DNA of 64,000 nucleotides from Pseudomonadota bacterium (GCA_039818985.1 JBCBSU010000001.1:522367-586366); one strand, 5' to 3'; counted from the stretch's first letter, positions 17,374 to 27,562 are shown. Numbers and translations are program-made. The notes: a model not told the origin generated them from the sequence alone.

Positions 17374-18402
17374 TTAGTCTTTGGCATTCGGCCCCTCATA
17401 GGCATCGACAATACGACTGACGATGGGATGGCGAACGACATCGCCGGAATTGAAGCGAATGGCGCTGATGCCCTCGACACCTTCCAGACGGTCGACCGCA
17501 TCGGCAAGTCCGGAAATCTGGCTGCGCGGAAGGTCAACCTGTTTTGGGTCGCCACAGATGACCATACGGCTGTTTAGCCCGAAGCGGGTAAGAAACATCT
17601 TGATCTGCGCCTGTGTGGTGTTCTGCGCCTCATCGAGAATGACAAAGGCATTGGCAAGTGTGCGGCCGCGCATAAAGGCCAGCGGTGCAATCTCGATCTC
17701 GCCGCTGGCAATGCGCCGCTCCACCTGTTCGGCCGGAAGGGTGTCGTAAAGCGCGTCGTAAAGCGGCCGCAAATAGGGATCGACCTTGTCCTTCATATCG
17801 CCGGGCAGGAAGCCGAGATTCTCACCCGCCTCGACCGCCGGGCGTGACAGGATCAGCCGGTCGACCGAACCGGTGATCAACTGTGCCACTGCCTGTGCTA
17901 CCGCCAGATAGGTCTTGCCGGTGCCCGCCGGACCGAGCGCAAAGATGATATCGTCGCGCGCCAGCGCCTGCATATAGGGCAGCTGCGTCGCCGAGCGCGG
18001 TACGATGGTTTTTTTTCGGGTACGGATCATCACCGTCGGCGCTTCGGAGACTTCCTTACGGATAATCCCGTCCAGCGTCGGTTCCGAAGACATGCTGATC
18101 AGCGCCTCGACCGCACCGGCATCGATTTCCTGCCCTTTTTCGAGCCGGTTATACAGCCCGGTCAGCACATCGCGTGCGCGGGCAATGGTGTCGCTGTCGC
18201 CCTCGATTTTGATGTGATTGCCGCGCGCCGAGATGTAGACGCCGAGCCGGTTCTCGATAGCGACCAGATTCTGGTCGAACTGGCCGAATAGCGGGCCGAG
18301 CAAATGGGAATCGGCAAAGGTCAGTTCGATATGGGCGCGGCCCTCTTCGGGGGCCATTGCCAGATCGGCAGGATGGGGCTCTTTATTAGGCCTTTTCGCC
18401 AT
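17374..18402 (-). CDS. phoH: PhoH-like ATPase
   Basis: A 342-aa P-loop ATPase/helicase-like protein of the PhoH/YbeZ family. An N-terminal KH-like segment is followed by Walker A GPAGTGKT (157-164), Walker B FVILDEAQN and GDPKQVDLP. YbeZ partners YbeY in rRNA processing and stress response. Its ATG overlaps the miaB stop codon by one base (TGATG), which indicates translational coupling. Confidence 0.94.
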   Translation of the reverse strand: MAKRPNKEPHPADLAMAPEEGRAHIELTFADSHLLGPLFGQFDQNLVAIENRLGVYISARGNHIKIEGDSDTIARARDVLTGLYNRLEKGQEIDAGAVEALISMSSEPTLDGIIRKEVSEAPTVMIRTRKKTIVPRSATQLPYMQALARDDIIFALGPAGTGKTYLAVAQAVAQLITGSVDRLILSRPAVEAGENLGFLPGDMKDKVDPYLRPLYDALYDTLPAEQVERRIASGEIEIAPLAFMRGRTLANAFVILDEAQNTTQAQIKMFLTRFGLNSRMVICGDPKQVDLPRSQISGLADAVDRLEGVEGISAIRFNSGDVVRHPIVSRIVDAYEGPNAKD

Positions 18403-19781
18403 CAGGCGGCGTTCCTTTCGGCTAATGCACCGGCCAGGCTGTTCGGGCCGGCGCTGATGATATCAACGGTCACCATATCGCCAATAGCATGGCCAGCACC
18501 ATCAATGTGGACCGATTGCAGCCAGGGCGACTTGCCGATCAGCTGGCCCGGTTTCTTGCCCCTGCGTTCGAGCAGGACCCGGGTACGCTTGCCGACAGTT
18601 GCGGCGTTGAAGTCGGACTGTTGCCGGTTCAGCAGCGCCTGTAGTTGTTGCAGCCGTTCATCCATCACCTCGCGTGGAATCTGCTGGTCCATGGTCGCCG
18701 CCGGGGTGCCGGGGCGCGGGCTGTATTTGAAGCTGAATGCCTGTGCGTAATTCGCAGCCTCGACAATCGCCATCGTTGCCTCAAAGTCCTCGTCACTCTC
18801 GCCGGGGAAGCCGACGATAAAGTCCCCCGAAATGGCGATGCCGGGGCGCGCTTTGCGCACCTTCTCCAATATGGCCAGATAGCTCTCCGCGCTGTGGCTA
18901 CGGTTCATTGCCTGCAGGATAGGGTTGCTGCCCGACTGTACCGGCAAGTGCAGATAGGGCATCAGGCTCTCGACCTCGCCATGCGCATCGATCAGGCCTT
19001 GCGTCATATCATTGGGGTGGCTGGTGGTGTAGCGAATACGCTCCAGCCCGGCGATGGTGTCGAGCTCGCGAATCAGGCCATCCAGACCCTGTTCGCGTCC
19101 CTTGTCATCCTCGCCGATCCAGGCATTCACATTCTGGCCAAGCAGCGTGATTTCCTTGACCCCGCCATCGACCAGTGCCTTGGCTTCATCGACAATCGCA
19201 CCCCATTTGCGTGAAATTTCCGCGCCGCGGGTATAGGGCACAACGCAATAGGTGCAGAATTTGTCGCAGCCTTCCTGCACCGTCAGAAAGGCGGTAGGGC
19301 GTGGCTGTTTCGGGCGTGAGGGCAGGACACCGAATTTGGAATTGGGCGGCATATCGGTATCGATAGCGCGCTCGCCCCTGGCGGCGCTCTCCAGCATGGA
19401 GGGCAGGCGGTGATAGGCTTGCGGGCCGACCACCACATCGACACTCGGCGCACGGCGAGTGATTTCCGCGCCCTCTGCCTGGGCAACGCATCCGGCCACA
19501 GCAATGGTCGGGCTGGAGCCATCGGGACGACGCAACCGGCCAATATCGGAATAGACCTTCTCGGCCGCCTTTTCGCGGATATGGCAGGTGTTGAGCACCA
19601 CCACATCGGCATCCTCGGCATTACTGGTCGCTACCATGCCCTCGGCGTCGAGCATCTCGCCCATGCGCTCGCCATCATAGACGTTCATCTGGCAGCCAAA
19701 GGATTTAACGAAATAGCGTTTGCTTTTGGCGGCAGAGTTTTGCGCGCTACCCTGTTTTTGATTCTCTGATGTGTCAGCCAT
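18402..19781 (-). CDS. miaB: tRNA-2-methylthio-N6-dimethylallyladenosine synthase
   Basis: A 459-aa radical-SAM methylthiotransferase that modifies A37 of tRNAs reading UNN codons. It carries the N-terminal UPF0004 cluster cysteines ([27 protein letters not shown]), the radical-SAM motif CDKFCTYC and a C-terminal TRAM region ([20 protein letters not shown]). The start at MADTSENQ, 10 bases after the plsC stop, gives a normal N-terminus. In-frame upstream ATGs would overlap plsC, and no strong ribosome site decides the matter. Confidence 0.93.
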   Translation of the reverse strand: MADTSENQKQGSAQNSAAKSKRYFVKSFGCQMNVYDGERMGEMLDAEGMVATSNAEDADVVVLNTCHIREKAAEKVYSDIGRLRRPDGSSPTIAVAGCVAQAEGAEITRRAPSVDVVVGPQAYHRLPSMLESAARGERAIDTDMPPNSKFGVLPSRPKQPRPTAFLTVQEGCDKFCTYCVVPYTRGAEISRKWGAIVDEAKALVDGGVKEITLLGQNVNAWIGEDDKGREQGLDGLIRELDTIAGLERIRYTTSHPNDMTQGLIDAHGEVESLMPYLHLPVQSGSNPILQAMNRSHSAESYLAILEKVRKARPGIAISGDFIVGFPGESDEDFEATMAIVEAANYAQAFSFKYSPRPGTPAATMDQQIPREVMDERLQQLQALLNRQQSDFNAATVGKRTRVLLERRGKKPGQLIGKSPWLQSVHIDGAGHAIGDMVTVDIISAGPNSLAGALAERNAA

Positions 19782-19791
19782 AGGGCAGGGC

Positions 19792-20571
19792 CTATAATCT
19801 GTGCTTCGCGTCGAGGGAAGCTGAAAGCGCTTCATCGATCCGGTCACGCGCTTCAGCGGCAATACGTTTGCGTCCCTTGTAATCCTGCGGATCGAACGGC
19901 TCGAGAAAATGCAGGTCGACATGGAAGTTGCCGGGCCGCGTCAGCAGTCGCCAGGCATTGTCCGGTGCGCCCTCTTCGCCGATCCATGCGACTTCGCGGG
20001 CGGCCTCGCCCATGTCGATAAATACCGGCTGTACCAATATGCCCGGTGGCGGCGGATCGAGCACGGCCAGGAGCGGTGCCTTGAAAGGCAGCAGCAATGA
20101 TCCATCGGTGGTTGTGCCTTCGGGGAAAACAGTCACCGCCCAGGTTTCCTGAAGCGCATCGCGCAGCTGGTTAATCTGCTTGGCGACGCCCATGCGGTCG
20201 GCGCGTGACACAAATACGGTGTCGTTGAGCGTACACAGCCAGCCGATAAATGGCCATGAGGCTATGCCGTCCTGGGCGACAAAGGCACTGCCATTATACC
20301 CGCCCAATATCGGGATATCGACCCAGGAGAGGTGATTGGCGACAAAAAACACATCGCGTTTGATCGGCGTGCCGATGACGCGCACCCGCGCCCCACAGGC
20401 AAAAGCAACACTTTTCAGGAAAAGCCTGGGCCAGGGATTGGAGATACGCAATATACGCCAGCTATAGTAAAGCGGTACACATAGCAGCAGTGACACCAAC
20501 ATGGTCAGCACGCGCAGCGCGAAGCGGACATAGCCTAGTGGCGATGCACCTCGCCATTGCTGATAGGCCAT
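19792..20571 (-). CDS. plsC: 1-acyl-sn-glycerol-3-phosphate acyltransferase (PlsC-like)
   Basis: A 259-aa membrane-bound acyltransferase of phospholipid synthesis. An N-terminal hydrophobic stretch ([17 protein letters not shown]) precedes the H-x4-D catalytic motif in NHLSWVD and the FPEGTT acceptor-binding motif. The ATG at 20571 with GGGACAG upstream is chosen; a longer frame reaches back over fur by more than 100 bp and is unlikely. It might also act as an ornithine-lipid or lyso-lipid acyltransferase. Confidence 0.85.
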   Translation of the reverse strand: MAYQQWRGASPLGYVRFALRVLTMLVSLLLCVPLYYSWRILRISNPWPRLFLKSVAFACGARVRVIGTPIKRDVFFVANHLSWVDIPILGGYNGSAFVAQDGIASWPFIGWLCTLNDTVFVSRADRMGVAKQINQLRDALQETWAVTVFPEGTTTDGSLLLPFKAPLLAVLDPPPPGILVQPVFIDMGEAAREVAWIGEEGAPDNAWRLLTRPGNFHVDLHFLEPFDPQDYKGRKRIAAEARDRIDEALSASLDAKHRL

Positions 20572-20647
20572 GGGTTCACTGTCCCATGGGCGGGCAGCGC
20601 TGTCGGTCGACTTTGCGTTATCAGCCGATTGCGCGTTATCCGCAGCG

Positions 20648-21070
20648 TCAGTTTTTTCGGTTAAGGGCAACGCCGTAAAGTTCCATGCGGTGGTCGACCA
20701 GACGATAGCCGAGCTTCTCGGCAATCTGCTTTTGCAGCGCTTCCAGCTCGGGATCGACAAATTCGACTACCTTGCCGGTCTCGACATCGATCAGATGGTC
20801 GTGATGCGCTTCGGGTGCCGCTTCATAGCGGGCCCGGCCATCACCAAAATCGTGGCGGTCCAATATGCCCGCTTCCTCGAACAGGCGTACCGTTCGGTAG
20901 ACGGTGGCGATGGAGATGCGCGGGTCGATGGCGACGGCACGTTCATGCACCTTCTCGACATCGGGATGGTCGTCGCTGTCGGACAGTACCTTGGCGATAA
21001 CCTTGCGCTGGTCGGTGATACGCAATCCGCGTTCCGCACAGAGCGCTTCAAGATCGATTCTTTGCCTCAT
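20648..21070 (-). CDS. fur: Ferric uptake regulator family protein (Fur, alphaproteobacterial type)
   Basis: A 140-aa winged-helix metalloregulator. The DNA-binding part has RGLRITDQRKVIAKVL and ISIATVYRTVRLFEEAGIL. The metal-binding part has HHDHLIDVETGKVVEF. The structural-zinc cysteines of classical Fur (CxxC after HHDHL) are absent, as in many alphaproteobacterial Fur/Mur proteins, which respond to iron or manganese. Targets cannot be read here, though the two TonB receptors are candidates. It is followed leftward by plsC and preceded by the mucR terminator. Confidence 0.92.
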   Translation of the reverse strand: MRQRIDLEALCAERGLRITDQRKVIAKVLSDSDDHPDVEKVHERAVAIDPRISIATVYRTVRLFEEAGILDRHDFGDGRARYEAAPEAHHDHLIDVETGKVVEFVDPELEALQKQIAEKLGYRLVDHRMELYGVALNRKN

Positions 21071-21160
21071 AAAATATGTCTAGCCGATAATGATACGGCG
21101 TCACAGTCCCCAAGCTAACAGTGTGTCATGGACCATTTCAGCCCAGCATTGGTTCTAAAC

Positions 21161-21214
21161 AAAAAACCGGCTTTTGCCAAATCATGGGAATGATTTGAGC
21201 GAAAGCCGGTTTTT
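21161..21214. terminator. Strong bidirectional terminator between mucR and fur
   Basis: A 12-bp stem AAAACCGGCTTT/AAAGCCGGTTTT carries T-runs on both strands. A second inner stem (CAAATCAT/ATGATTTG) lies in its loop. It follows the stop of leftward mucR and isolates fur, so fur must have its own promoter at 21071-21160. Confidence 0.9.
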
Positions 21215-21240
21215 GTCGAATAAACCTGTGATCGAGGCGA

Positions 21241-21675
21241 TCAGCCCGCCTTTTTCTTGCGGGCGCCGGGCTTGCGGCCGAGGCCGATTTTCTTCGCCAG
21301 TTCACGGCGCTTTTCGGCATAGTTTGGCGCAACCATGGGATAATCGGAAGGCAGGTTCCAGCGTGCGCGATAGTCGTCGGGCGTCATGTTATAATGGGTC
21401 ATCAGGTGGCGCTTGAGCATCTTCAGCTTCTTGCCGTCCTCAAGACAGACAATATAATCGGGCTTGACCGAGGCACGGACGGAAACAGCAGGCTCCGGGC
21501 GCTCCTCTTCGGCAGGTTGATTGCTGCTGGCGAGACCGGTCAGTGCCTCATGAACATTGCCGATCAGCAGCGGCAGATCCGAGACGGCAACGCTGTTGTT
21601 GCTGACATGGGCCGCAACTATATCCGATGTCAGCGTGATAAGTGTCTCCTGCAGGATTTCGGTATCCGTGCTCAT
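21241..21675 (-). CDS. mucR: MucR/Ros family transcriptional regulator
   Basis: A 144-aa prokaryotic zinc-finger regulator. The finger reads YIVCLEDGKKLKMLKRHLMTH, with the second Cys of the Ros C2H2 finger replaced by Asp, a variant known to bind zinc in MucR/Ml relatives. The basic region RKPGARKKKAG at the C-terminus contacts DNA. MucR acts as an H-NS-like silencer of AT-rich promoters in alphaproteobacteria (exopolysaccharide, motility, cell cycle). The ATG at 21675 is preferred to a TTG two codons upstream because GGAG lies nine bases before it. Confidence 0.93.
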   Translation of the reverse strand: MSTDTEILQETLITLTSDIVAAHVSNNSVAVSDLPLLIGNVHEALTGLASSNQPAEEERPEPAVSVRASVKPDYIVCLEDGKKLKMLKRHLMTHYNMTPDDYRARWNLPSDYPMVAPNYAEKRRELAKKIGLGRKPGARKKKAG

Positions 21676-21797
21676 TCTCAATTCTCCAGAACTTTTTTTT
21701 GGTGCGACCCTGTGCTGTACATAGCTTGCGATACTATGATTCAGCCGCCACTATACCGGGTTTTCGATAAGCGCAATATAGGAAGCAACCAAAATAC

Positions 21798-22352
21798 CTA
21801 TGCTGTGGACTTCTTAAGTGTAACAGCATCATATTTCTGGCCGTCGTTGCCGGTGTAATATTGTCTTCTGCGACCGATGGTTGTGAAGCCCAGGCTATTA
21901 TAGAAATGGGCGGCAGGATTATTGTGCCGCATCTCCAGGAAAAGCTTGGTAATCCCTGCGAGCTTGGCATCATCAAATACAGCCTGCAGTAGCGTCCGTC
22001 CGACCCCCCGCAGCCGCCATTCAGGACTGACCGCGACCAGCATGATCTCCTGCTCGTCGCCATATCCCGATGCAATAACGAAACCGACAATGCTCGGCTC
22101 CGGGCTCGTATCGGTGTCTGTGGGAGCATATGCCAGCCACAATTTCGACGACGGCATCATCAGCATCGACCGGGTCTGGATGTGATTCCACGCCTCGCCA
22201 TAAGCAGGATCGAAAGCTGTTTCCATCACCGTCATCACAGCATTGATCTGCGCCAGCTGCTCCGGGCCATTGGCAATCCGGCTGACCGCGACTTCGGCGA
22301 TGGGGTCGGGATCTGCCGATACACCATTACCAGTTGCCAGTGACTTAGCCAT
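21798..22352 (-). CDS. rimI: Ribosomal protein S18-alanine N-acetyltransferase-like (RimI)
   Basis: A 184-aa GNAT acetyltransferase. Acetyl-CoA binding motif A is visible as VSPEWRLRGVGRTLLQAVF, and the typical RimI C-terminus AAHFYNSLGFTTIGRRRQYY follows. The first 35 residues are extra compared with E. coli RimI. The ATG overlaps the tsaB stop by 8 bp, so the two are translated together. tsaB-rimI is a widespread pair. Confidence 0.88.
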   Translation of the reverse strand: MAKSLATGNGVSADPDPIAEVAVSRIANGPEQLAQINAVMTVMETAFDPAYGEAWNHIQTRSMLMMPSSKLWLAYAPTDTDTSPEPSIVGFVIASGYGDEQEIMLVAVSPEWRLRGVGRTLLQAVFDDAKLAGITKLFLEMRHNNPAAHFYNSLGFTTIGRRRQYYTGNDGQKYDAVTLKKSTA

Positions 22353-23025
22353 GTGCGGATTTTGCCTGTGGTGAAGCCTGACGATTGACAGGATTTGCGG
22401 ATGCCGGTTTTGCATCGGGTGCACGGACATAGATCGGGCTGGGTGATTGATCGGCAAAGCCTGCCTGCATTGCCGGGAACAGCCGTGCATCGGGAAGCAG
22501 CGATTTGCCATGCAATGTCGAAGGATGACCATCGAGCATGTCGATGCCGCTGCCGTAAACCGGCCTGCCTGCAGTGATTTGCATCGCTTCTCCTGGCGCC
22601 ACCGAAACAATGCCGGTTTCCGGTTCGGTCATGGCCTGTCCCTTCCGGATAAGAAAATTCTGCACGAACAGCTCGCCATGTCCCGCTTGCATCACCACGG
22701 ACAATGCACCATCGGCCCCCGATTGCGCCGCCATATGTGCCACCAGCGCCAGGCATGAATAGCCATGTACCGGCACATTCCAGGCAATGCCCAGTGCCTT
22801 GGCGGCGGACAGACCGACGCGAATGCCGGTAAAGCTGCCCGGCCCGCAATTTACGGCAATAGTGTCGGCATGGCCCCTATCGGGGAGCGCTGCGATCATC
22901 GGCACCAGCCTTTCGGCATGCCCGCGCCCGAGGTCGGCATAATCGCTGGCGATCAGCATGTTATTGGCGAAGAGAGCGACGGAGCAGGCAGGGGTTACCG
23001 CATCAATGACCAGCAATTTTGTCAT
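22345..23025 (-). CDS. tsaB: tRNA threonylcarbamoyladenosine biosynthesis protein TsaB
   Basis: A 226-aa ASKHA-fold protein (YeaZ). It is the scaffold that works with TsaD and TsaE to make t6A37 on ANN-reading tRNAs. Motifs: MTKLLVIDAVTPACSVAL at the N-terminus and NCGPGSFTGIRVGLSAAKAL. The start at 23025 gives this normal N-terminus. It is coupled to rimI by an 8-bp overlap. Confidence 0.93.
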   Translation of the reverse strand: MTKLLVIDAVTPACSVALFANNMLIASDYADLGRGHAERLVPMIAALPDRGHADTIAVNCGPGSFTGIRVGLSAAKALGIAWNVPVHGYSCLALVAHMAAQSGADGALSVVMQAGHGELFVQNFLIRKGQAMTEPETGIVSVAPGEAMQITAGRPVYGSGIDMLDGHPSTLHGKSLLPDARLFPAMQAGFADQSPSPIYVRAPDAKPASANPVNRQASPQAKSAHG

Positions 23026-23084
23026 TTGCCTGTGATGTCCTGCGTATATCCCGTGTCGCCCGTGGATCGGACGCAAATACGACT

Positions 23085-23678
23085 TTAAACGATGCTGTTG
23101 AAGCGGTCAAAAGCCGGTCGCGGGCTGCGATCGAATATCGTGGCTGGATCGCCATAGCCCAGGGTCGAGATGAAATTTGACTTGACTGCCGGCGTGTCGC
23201 CGAAAAATTCGCTATCCACTGCGGCATTGTCAAACCCGGACATAGGACCGGTGTCGAGACCCAGCGCCCGGGCCGCCATGATGAAATAGGCCCCCTGGAG
23301 CGAGCTGTTGCGAAAGCCATCATTGGCGCGCTTCCCCGGGTTGCCCTCAAACCAGCTCTTTGCATCGGTGTGGGGAAATAGTTCAGGCAGATGCTCGTGG
23401 AAATTCTCGTCGGTGGCGATGATCACGCTGGCTGGTGCCTTGCGGATCTTGTCGGCATTGCTGTCCATGGCATGCTGGGCCAGCCGCTCCTTGGCGGCAT
23501 CGCTGATGCACCAGATCATACGTGCCGGCAGCATATTGGCCGATGTCGGCCCCATTTTCATCAGATCCCATATGGCCTCAAGCTGCGCCTCGGTGACTGG
23601 CTTGTCATGATAGCCATTATAGGTGCGCGCGGTGCGAAACAGCTGATCGAGCGCGGCATCGGAAAGAGGGTTGCCCAT
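23085..23678 (-). CDS. Nitroreductase family protein, RutE/HadB type
   Basis: A 197-aa FMN-dependent oxidoreductase. It has the RutE-like features RTYNGYHDKPVTEAQLEAIWDLMKMGPTSANMLPAR (FMN-binding Ser/Asn) and GLDTGPMSGFDN. Family members are annotated as malonic semialdehyde reductase of the Rut uracil pathway or as 3-hydroxypropanoate dehydrogenase. There is no rut cluster here, so a general nitroreductase or aldehyde reductase role is as likely. It lies between nfuA and tsaB. Confidence 0.87.
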   Translation of the reverse strand: MGNPLSDAALDQLFRTARTYNGYHDKPVTEAQLEAIWDLMKMGPTSANMLPARMIWCISDAAKERLAQHAMDSNADKIRKAPASVIIATDENFHEHLPELFPHTDAKSWFEGNPGKRANDGFRNSSLQGAYFIMAARALGLDTGPMSGFDNAAVDSEFFGDTPAVKSNFISTLGYGDPATIFDRSPRPAFDRFNSIV

Positions 23679-23787
23679 GGGAAGTGCTTTCTATTCAGGA
23701 AGAACGAGGAAAACGATGCTGGCCGCAAAACGTCCGTCGCGTCAATCCGTTTCGCTGTCATCTACGGGATAACCGAATGGACCGGTA

Positions 23788-24363
23788 TCAGGCGGCGCGG
23801 ACTTCCTGCACCTCGGGGACATAGTGCTTGAGCAGCGATTCAATGCCATGTTTGAGCGTTGCCGTCGAGGATGGGCAGCCCGAACAGGCGCCTTGCATCT
23901 GCAGGAAAACCACACCCTTGTTGAAGCCGCGATAGATGATATCGCCACCATCCTGGGCGACGGCGGGGCGAACACGCGTATCGATCAGTTCCTTGATCTG
24001 AACGATAATGTCCTCGTCCTCGGGGTTTTCGGGGAAAGTCTCGACCTCGGCGGGGACCGATATGTCGGCTGCCGAACCGCCGGTGAACAGGGGCATGTTG
24101 GCAGAATAATGGTCAAGAAGAACGGACAGGACATCGGGCTTGAGATGTGTCCAGTCAACGCCCGGGGCAGCGGTGACCGAGATGAAATCATAGCCGTAGA
24201 ACACGCCGATGACATCACCGAGGTCATACAGCGCCTTCGCCAGAGGCGATGCTTCCGCCTCTTCGGGGGTGGCGAAATCGCGCGTCCCTGTGGCCATCAC
24301 AGTACGGCCTGGGGAGAATTTCAGGGTTGCGGGATTGGGTGTCTGTTCGGTTTCTATCAGCAT
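23788..24363 (-). CDS. nfuA: NfuA/NFU1-type iron-sulfur cluster carrier
   Basis: A 191-aa protein with an N-terminal Nfu domain (IETEQTPNPATLKF, typical of NFU1/alphaproteobacterial forms) and a C-terminal NifU domain with the cluster-binding C160-S-G-C163. It transfers [4Fe-4S] clusters to target enzymes such as MiaB or lipoyl synthase. The ATG at 24363 is taken because the family begins at this point; there is no strong ribosome site. It heads the long leftward block and is divergent from the M16 protease (about 200-bp gap, presumably promoters). Confidence 0.92.
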   Translation of the reverse strand: MLIETEQTPNPATLKFSPGRTVMATGTRDFATPEEAEASPLAKALYDLGDVIGVFYGYDFISVTAAPGVDWTHLKPDVLSVLLDHYSANMPLFTGGSAADISVPAEVETFPENPEDEDIIVQIKELIDTRVRPAVAQDGGDIIYRGFNKGVVFLQMQGACSGCPSSTATLKHGIESLLKHYVPEVQEVRAA

Positions 24364-24564
24364 GATTCGTAATTTGGAGTAATCTGGTCTGATTTGCAAG
24401 GCCCGCCATGCTGTAAATATTCATTTTGCCGTACTTTTTCTGTCGTGACCGGGTGGTTCCGCATGGTTGTCATGCGCCAGTTGGCAACAAGAGAGCGGCA
24501 ACCCCGTCATTATGGCAGGGTTTATTCACTGGCCAGTCAGCAATAGCAGCCATATATATCAGCC

Positions 24565-27450
24565 ATGAACGTTCCCCATTGGCTTCGCGCCTTCGCCCTG
24601 TCCTTTGCGCTTGTTTTCGCGCTGTCATCCCCTGTCGCTCTGGCCCAGCGGGAGAATCCGCTGCCGCCGCCCGAGGGTGTCGACAATGAGAACCTGCCCT
24701 GGCTTTACCAGAACAGCAACGTTCCGGTCGATCCGGCCTGGACCTGGGGAGAGCTCGACAATGGCGTGCGCTATGCCGTGCGCAACAATGGTGTGCCCCC
24801 GGGCCAGGTCACTATCCGTATCCGCATCGATGCCGGGTCGCTGATGGAGCAGGAAAATGAGCTTGGCTTCGCCCATTTGCTCGAACACCTCACTTTTCGC
24901 GGCTCGAAATATGTGCCCGATGGCGAGGCCATTCGCATCTGGCAGCGCTTTGGCATCACGTTCGGCAGCGACAGCAATGCCGAAACCACGCCGACCCATA
25001 CCGTCTACAAGCTCGATGTTCCGAGCTTCACCGTCGAGACCCTCGATGAAAGCATGAAGATTCTGTCAGGCATGATCCGTGAACCGTCGCTGAGTCAGCA
25101 GGGGCTGACTGCCGAGCGTCCGGTTGTTCTGGCGGAACTGCGTGAGAGTTCAGGGCTGCAGGCGCGTATCGGCGATGCCACGCGCGAACTGTTCTTTGCC
25201 GGTCAACTCTATGCCAGGCGCCCGACCATCGGCAAGGTGGAAACGCTCAACGCGGCAACACCCGAAGCGGTCAGGGCGTTTCACCGACGCTGGTATCGGC
25301 CCGAAAATACGGTGATTGCGATTGCCGGCGATGCCGATCCGGCGCTGTTTGAAGAGATGCTGACAAAATATTTTGCCGACTGGGACGTTGCCGGGCCGAC
25401 GCCCGAGCATCCCGATTTCGGCAATCCCGATCCCGCTGCACCGGCGACGCGGGTACATGTTGAGCCGACACTGCCCTTCGTCATCAATCAGGCGATCATC
25501 CGGCCCTGGAATTATGTCAACGACACCGTGGCCTATAATGAGCAGCTGCTTATGAACCTGCTGGCCATGCAGGTGATCAACCGTGAGCTGGAACGGCGCG
25601 CACGGGCTGGCGGTTCCTATCTCCAGGCCTCGGTAAACCAGGAAGATGTCGGCCGTTCGATCGATGGTACTTTCGTCTCCATTGTTCCCATAGGCGATGA
25701 CTGGGAGGCTGCTCTGGCCGATGTCCGGGCGGTGATTGCGCGCGCCAGGGCCAATGATTTTGACGAGGCTGACATTGCCCGCGAAGTGGCGGAATTCGAT
25801 GCCGCGCTCAAAATCGGGGTCGAGACCTATGACACCGAAGCCGCGACCAAGCAGGCGGACAGCATCGTTAACGCTGTCGATATCCGTGAGGCGATAGCGA
25901 CACCGCAAGTGGCGCTCGACATTTTCAGCGGCATGAAAGCAAACATTACGCCGCAGCGGGTGCGCGAAACGGTGAATGCCCTCTTCACCGGCACGGCAAC
26001 GCGTGCGCTGCTGCTCGCGCCGACTGAAACGGCCGGTCTGGAACAGCGGCTGGCTAGCGCACTCGCCGCTCCGGTCAGTGGTGATATCGGGCAGACACAG
26101 CGCGCGCGTGCCAGCTTCGATGACCTGCCCGATCTCGGCGCGCCGGCAGCGGTCGCGAGCCGTGAGGATATCCAGCTGCTGGGCATGGAGATTGTTACCT
26201 TTTCCAATGGTGTGCGGGCGCTGCTCTATCCCAATGATGCCGAGGTCAACAAAGTCTCGGTGCGGGTGCGTTTCGGCCGCGGCTATCAGGCGCTGCGCAA
26301 TGACCAATCAACACTGCTCTGGGCGGGTGAATCGGCCCTGGTCGGCAGTGGCATTGGTGATCTTGGTCAGGAAGAGCTCGACCAGCTCACCACCGGACGC
26401 CGTATCGGTTTCAGCTTCGGCATTGATGATGATGCGTTCGAATTCAGCGCCGATACCCGGGCAGAGGATTTGCGAGACCAGCTTCGGCTCTTCGCCGCCA
26501 AGCTGGCCGAGCCGGGCTGGGATGCGGCGCCGGTGACACGGGCGCAAGCAGGCACAAAATTGAGTTATCAAAGCTATCTCGCATCGCCAGCGACGCTGAT
26601 CGATCGTGATCTGCAATGGCTGTTGCGCGGCCGCGATCCGCGCTACAAGACACCAGAACCCACAGAGATTGAACGGCTTAACCCGAAAAGCTTCCGCGAC
26701 ACCTGGGAACCATTGCTGGCGCAGGGGCCGATCGAGGTTCTGGTATTTGGCGATTTCGACCGCGAGGTAACCATCACCTATCTCGCCGAGACCGTGGGTG
26801 CCCTGGCGCCGCGAGAGGCTGTGGCACCGGTAGCCAATTCAACCGTTCTCGGCCTCGGCAATATCACCGACCTTCCGGTTGTCAGCCGCCACCGCGGCGA
26901 TCCGGAACAGGCCGCAGCCTTGCTTGCATGGCCAACATCGGGCGGGCTCGACAATGTACGCGAGTCGCGTCAGCTCGAGATATTGGCAGCCCTGTTCAAC
27001 AATCGTCTGTTCGAGCAGCTACGTGAAAAGGCTGGTGCGAGCTATGCACCGCAAGTGTTCAGCAACTGGCCGGTAAGCTATGACAAGGGCGGTTATCTCG
27101 CTGCCATCACCCAGCTTAAACCCTCGGCGATCAGCATATTCGAGGATACCGCCGCCGCCATTGCCCGCGATCTCGTCGAGAATCCGGTCGATGCCGATGA
27201 GCTCAGCCGTGCGGTCGAGCCGCTGGGTCAGCAGGTGCGCCGCGCGGCAACTGGCAACCAGTTCTGGATGTGGCAGCTTGAAGGCGCGACGCTCGATCGG
27301 CGGCGTATCACCGCGATCCGCACCCTGCTTGGTGACTATACCCGGACATCGCCGGAAGAAATGCAGGCATTGGCGCAAAAATACCTGTCTCGCGCGCCGG
27401 CCCTGCGCTGGCATGTGCTGCCTGAGACAGACGGTAGCACCGCAGACTAG
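24565..27450 (+). CDS. M16 family zinc metallopeptidase (exported)
   Basis: A 961-aa periplasmic or membrane-attached protease with a signal peptide (RAFALSFALVFALSSPVALAQ). The inverted zinc motif H104-L-L-E107-H108 and the downstream Glu in ERPVVLAELRESS complete the active site. Two pitrilysin-type repeats follow, each with an M16 C-domain, the second without zinc ligands, as is usual for full-length family members near 950 aa. It probably degrades peptides in the periplasm. Divergent from nfuA; DAHP synthase follows 112 bp downstream. Confidence 0.92.
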   Translation: MNVPHWLRAFALSFALVFALSSPVALAQRENPLPPPEGVDNENLPWLYQNSNVPVDPAWTWGELDNGVRYAVRNNGVPPGQVTIRIRIDAGSLMEQENELGFAHLLEHLTFRGSKYVPDGEAIRIWQRFGITFGSDSNAETTPTHTVYKLDVPSFTVETLDESMKILSGMIREPSLSQQGLTAERPVVLAELRESSGLQARIGDATRELFFAGQLYARRPTIGKVETLNAATPEAVRAFHRRWYRPENTVIAIAGDADPALFEEMLTKYFADWDVAGPTPEHPDFGNPDPAAPATRVHVEPTLPFVINQAIIRPWNYVNDTVAYNEQLLMNLLAMQVINRELERRARAGGSYLQASVNQEDVGRSIDGTFVSIVPIGDDWEAALADVRAVIARARANDFDEADIAREVAEFDAALKIGVETYDTEAATKQADSIVNAVDIREAIATPQVALDIFSGMKANITPQRVRETVNALFTGTATRALLLAPTETAGLEQRLASALAAPVSGDIGQTQRARASFDDLPDLGAPAAVASREDIQLLGMEIVTFSNGVRALLYPNDAEVNKVSVRVRFGRGYQALRNDQSTLLWAGESALVGSGIGDLGQEELDQLTTGRRIGFSFGIDDDAFEFSADTRAEDLRDQLRLFAAKLAEPGWDAAPVTRAQAGTKLSYQSYLASPATLIDRDLQWLLRGRDPRYKTPEPTEIERLNPKSFRDTWEPLLAQGPIEVLVFGDFDREVTITYLAETVGALAPREAVAPVANSTVLGLGNITDLPVVSRHRGDPEQAAALLAWPTSGGLDNVRESRQLEILAALFNNRLFEQLREKAGASYAPQVFSNWPVSYDKGGYLAAITQLKPSAISIFEDTAAAIARDLVENPVDADELSRAVEPLGQQVRRAATGNQFWMWQLEGATLDRRRITAIRTLLGDYTRTSPEEMQALAQKYLSRAPALRWHVLPETDGSTAD

Positions 27451-27562
27451 ACAAGGCCGTCGCAGCAGCCCGATTTCACTGCCCAATTGCATTGGGCCGG
27501 ATTTCCCCGCATATTGGCAGTCCGCGCCCATAGCGGCGGCACATAGTATCTAAGGACATGAA

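Noticed and set aside
25150-26307. 385-codon frame opposite the M16 protease
   Set aside because: The sense frame has the HxxEH site and M16 domains over its whole length; the antisense frame shows no domain.
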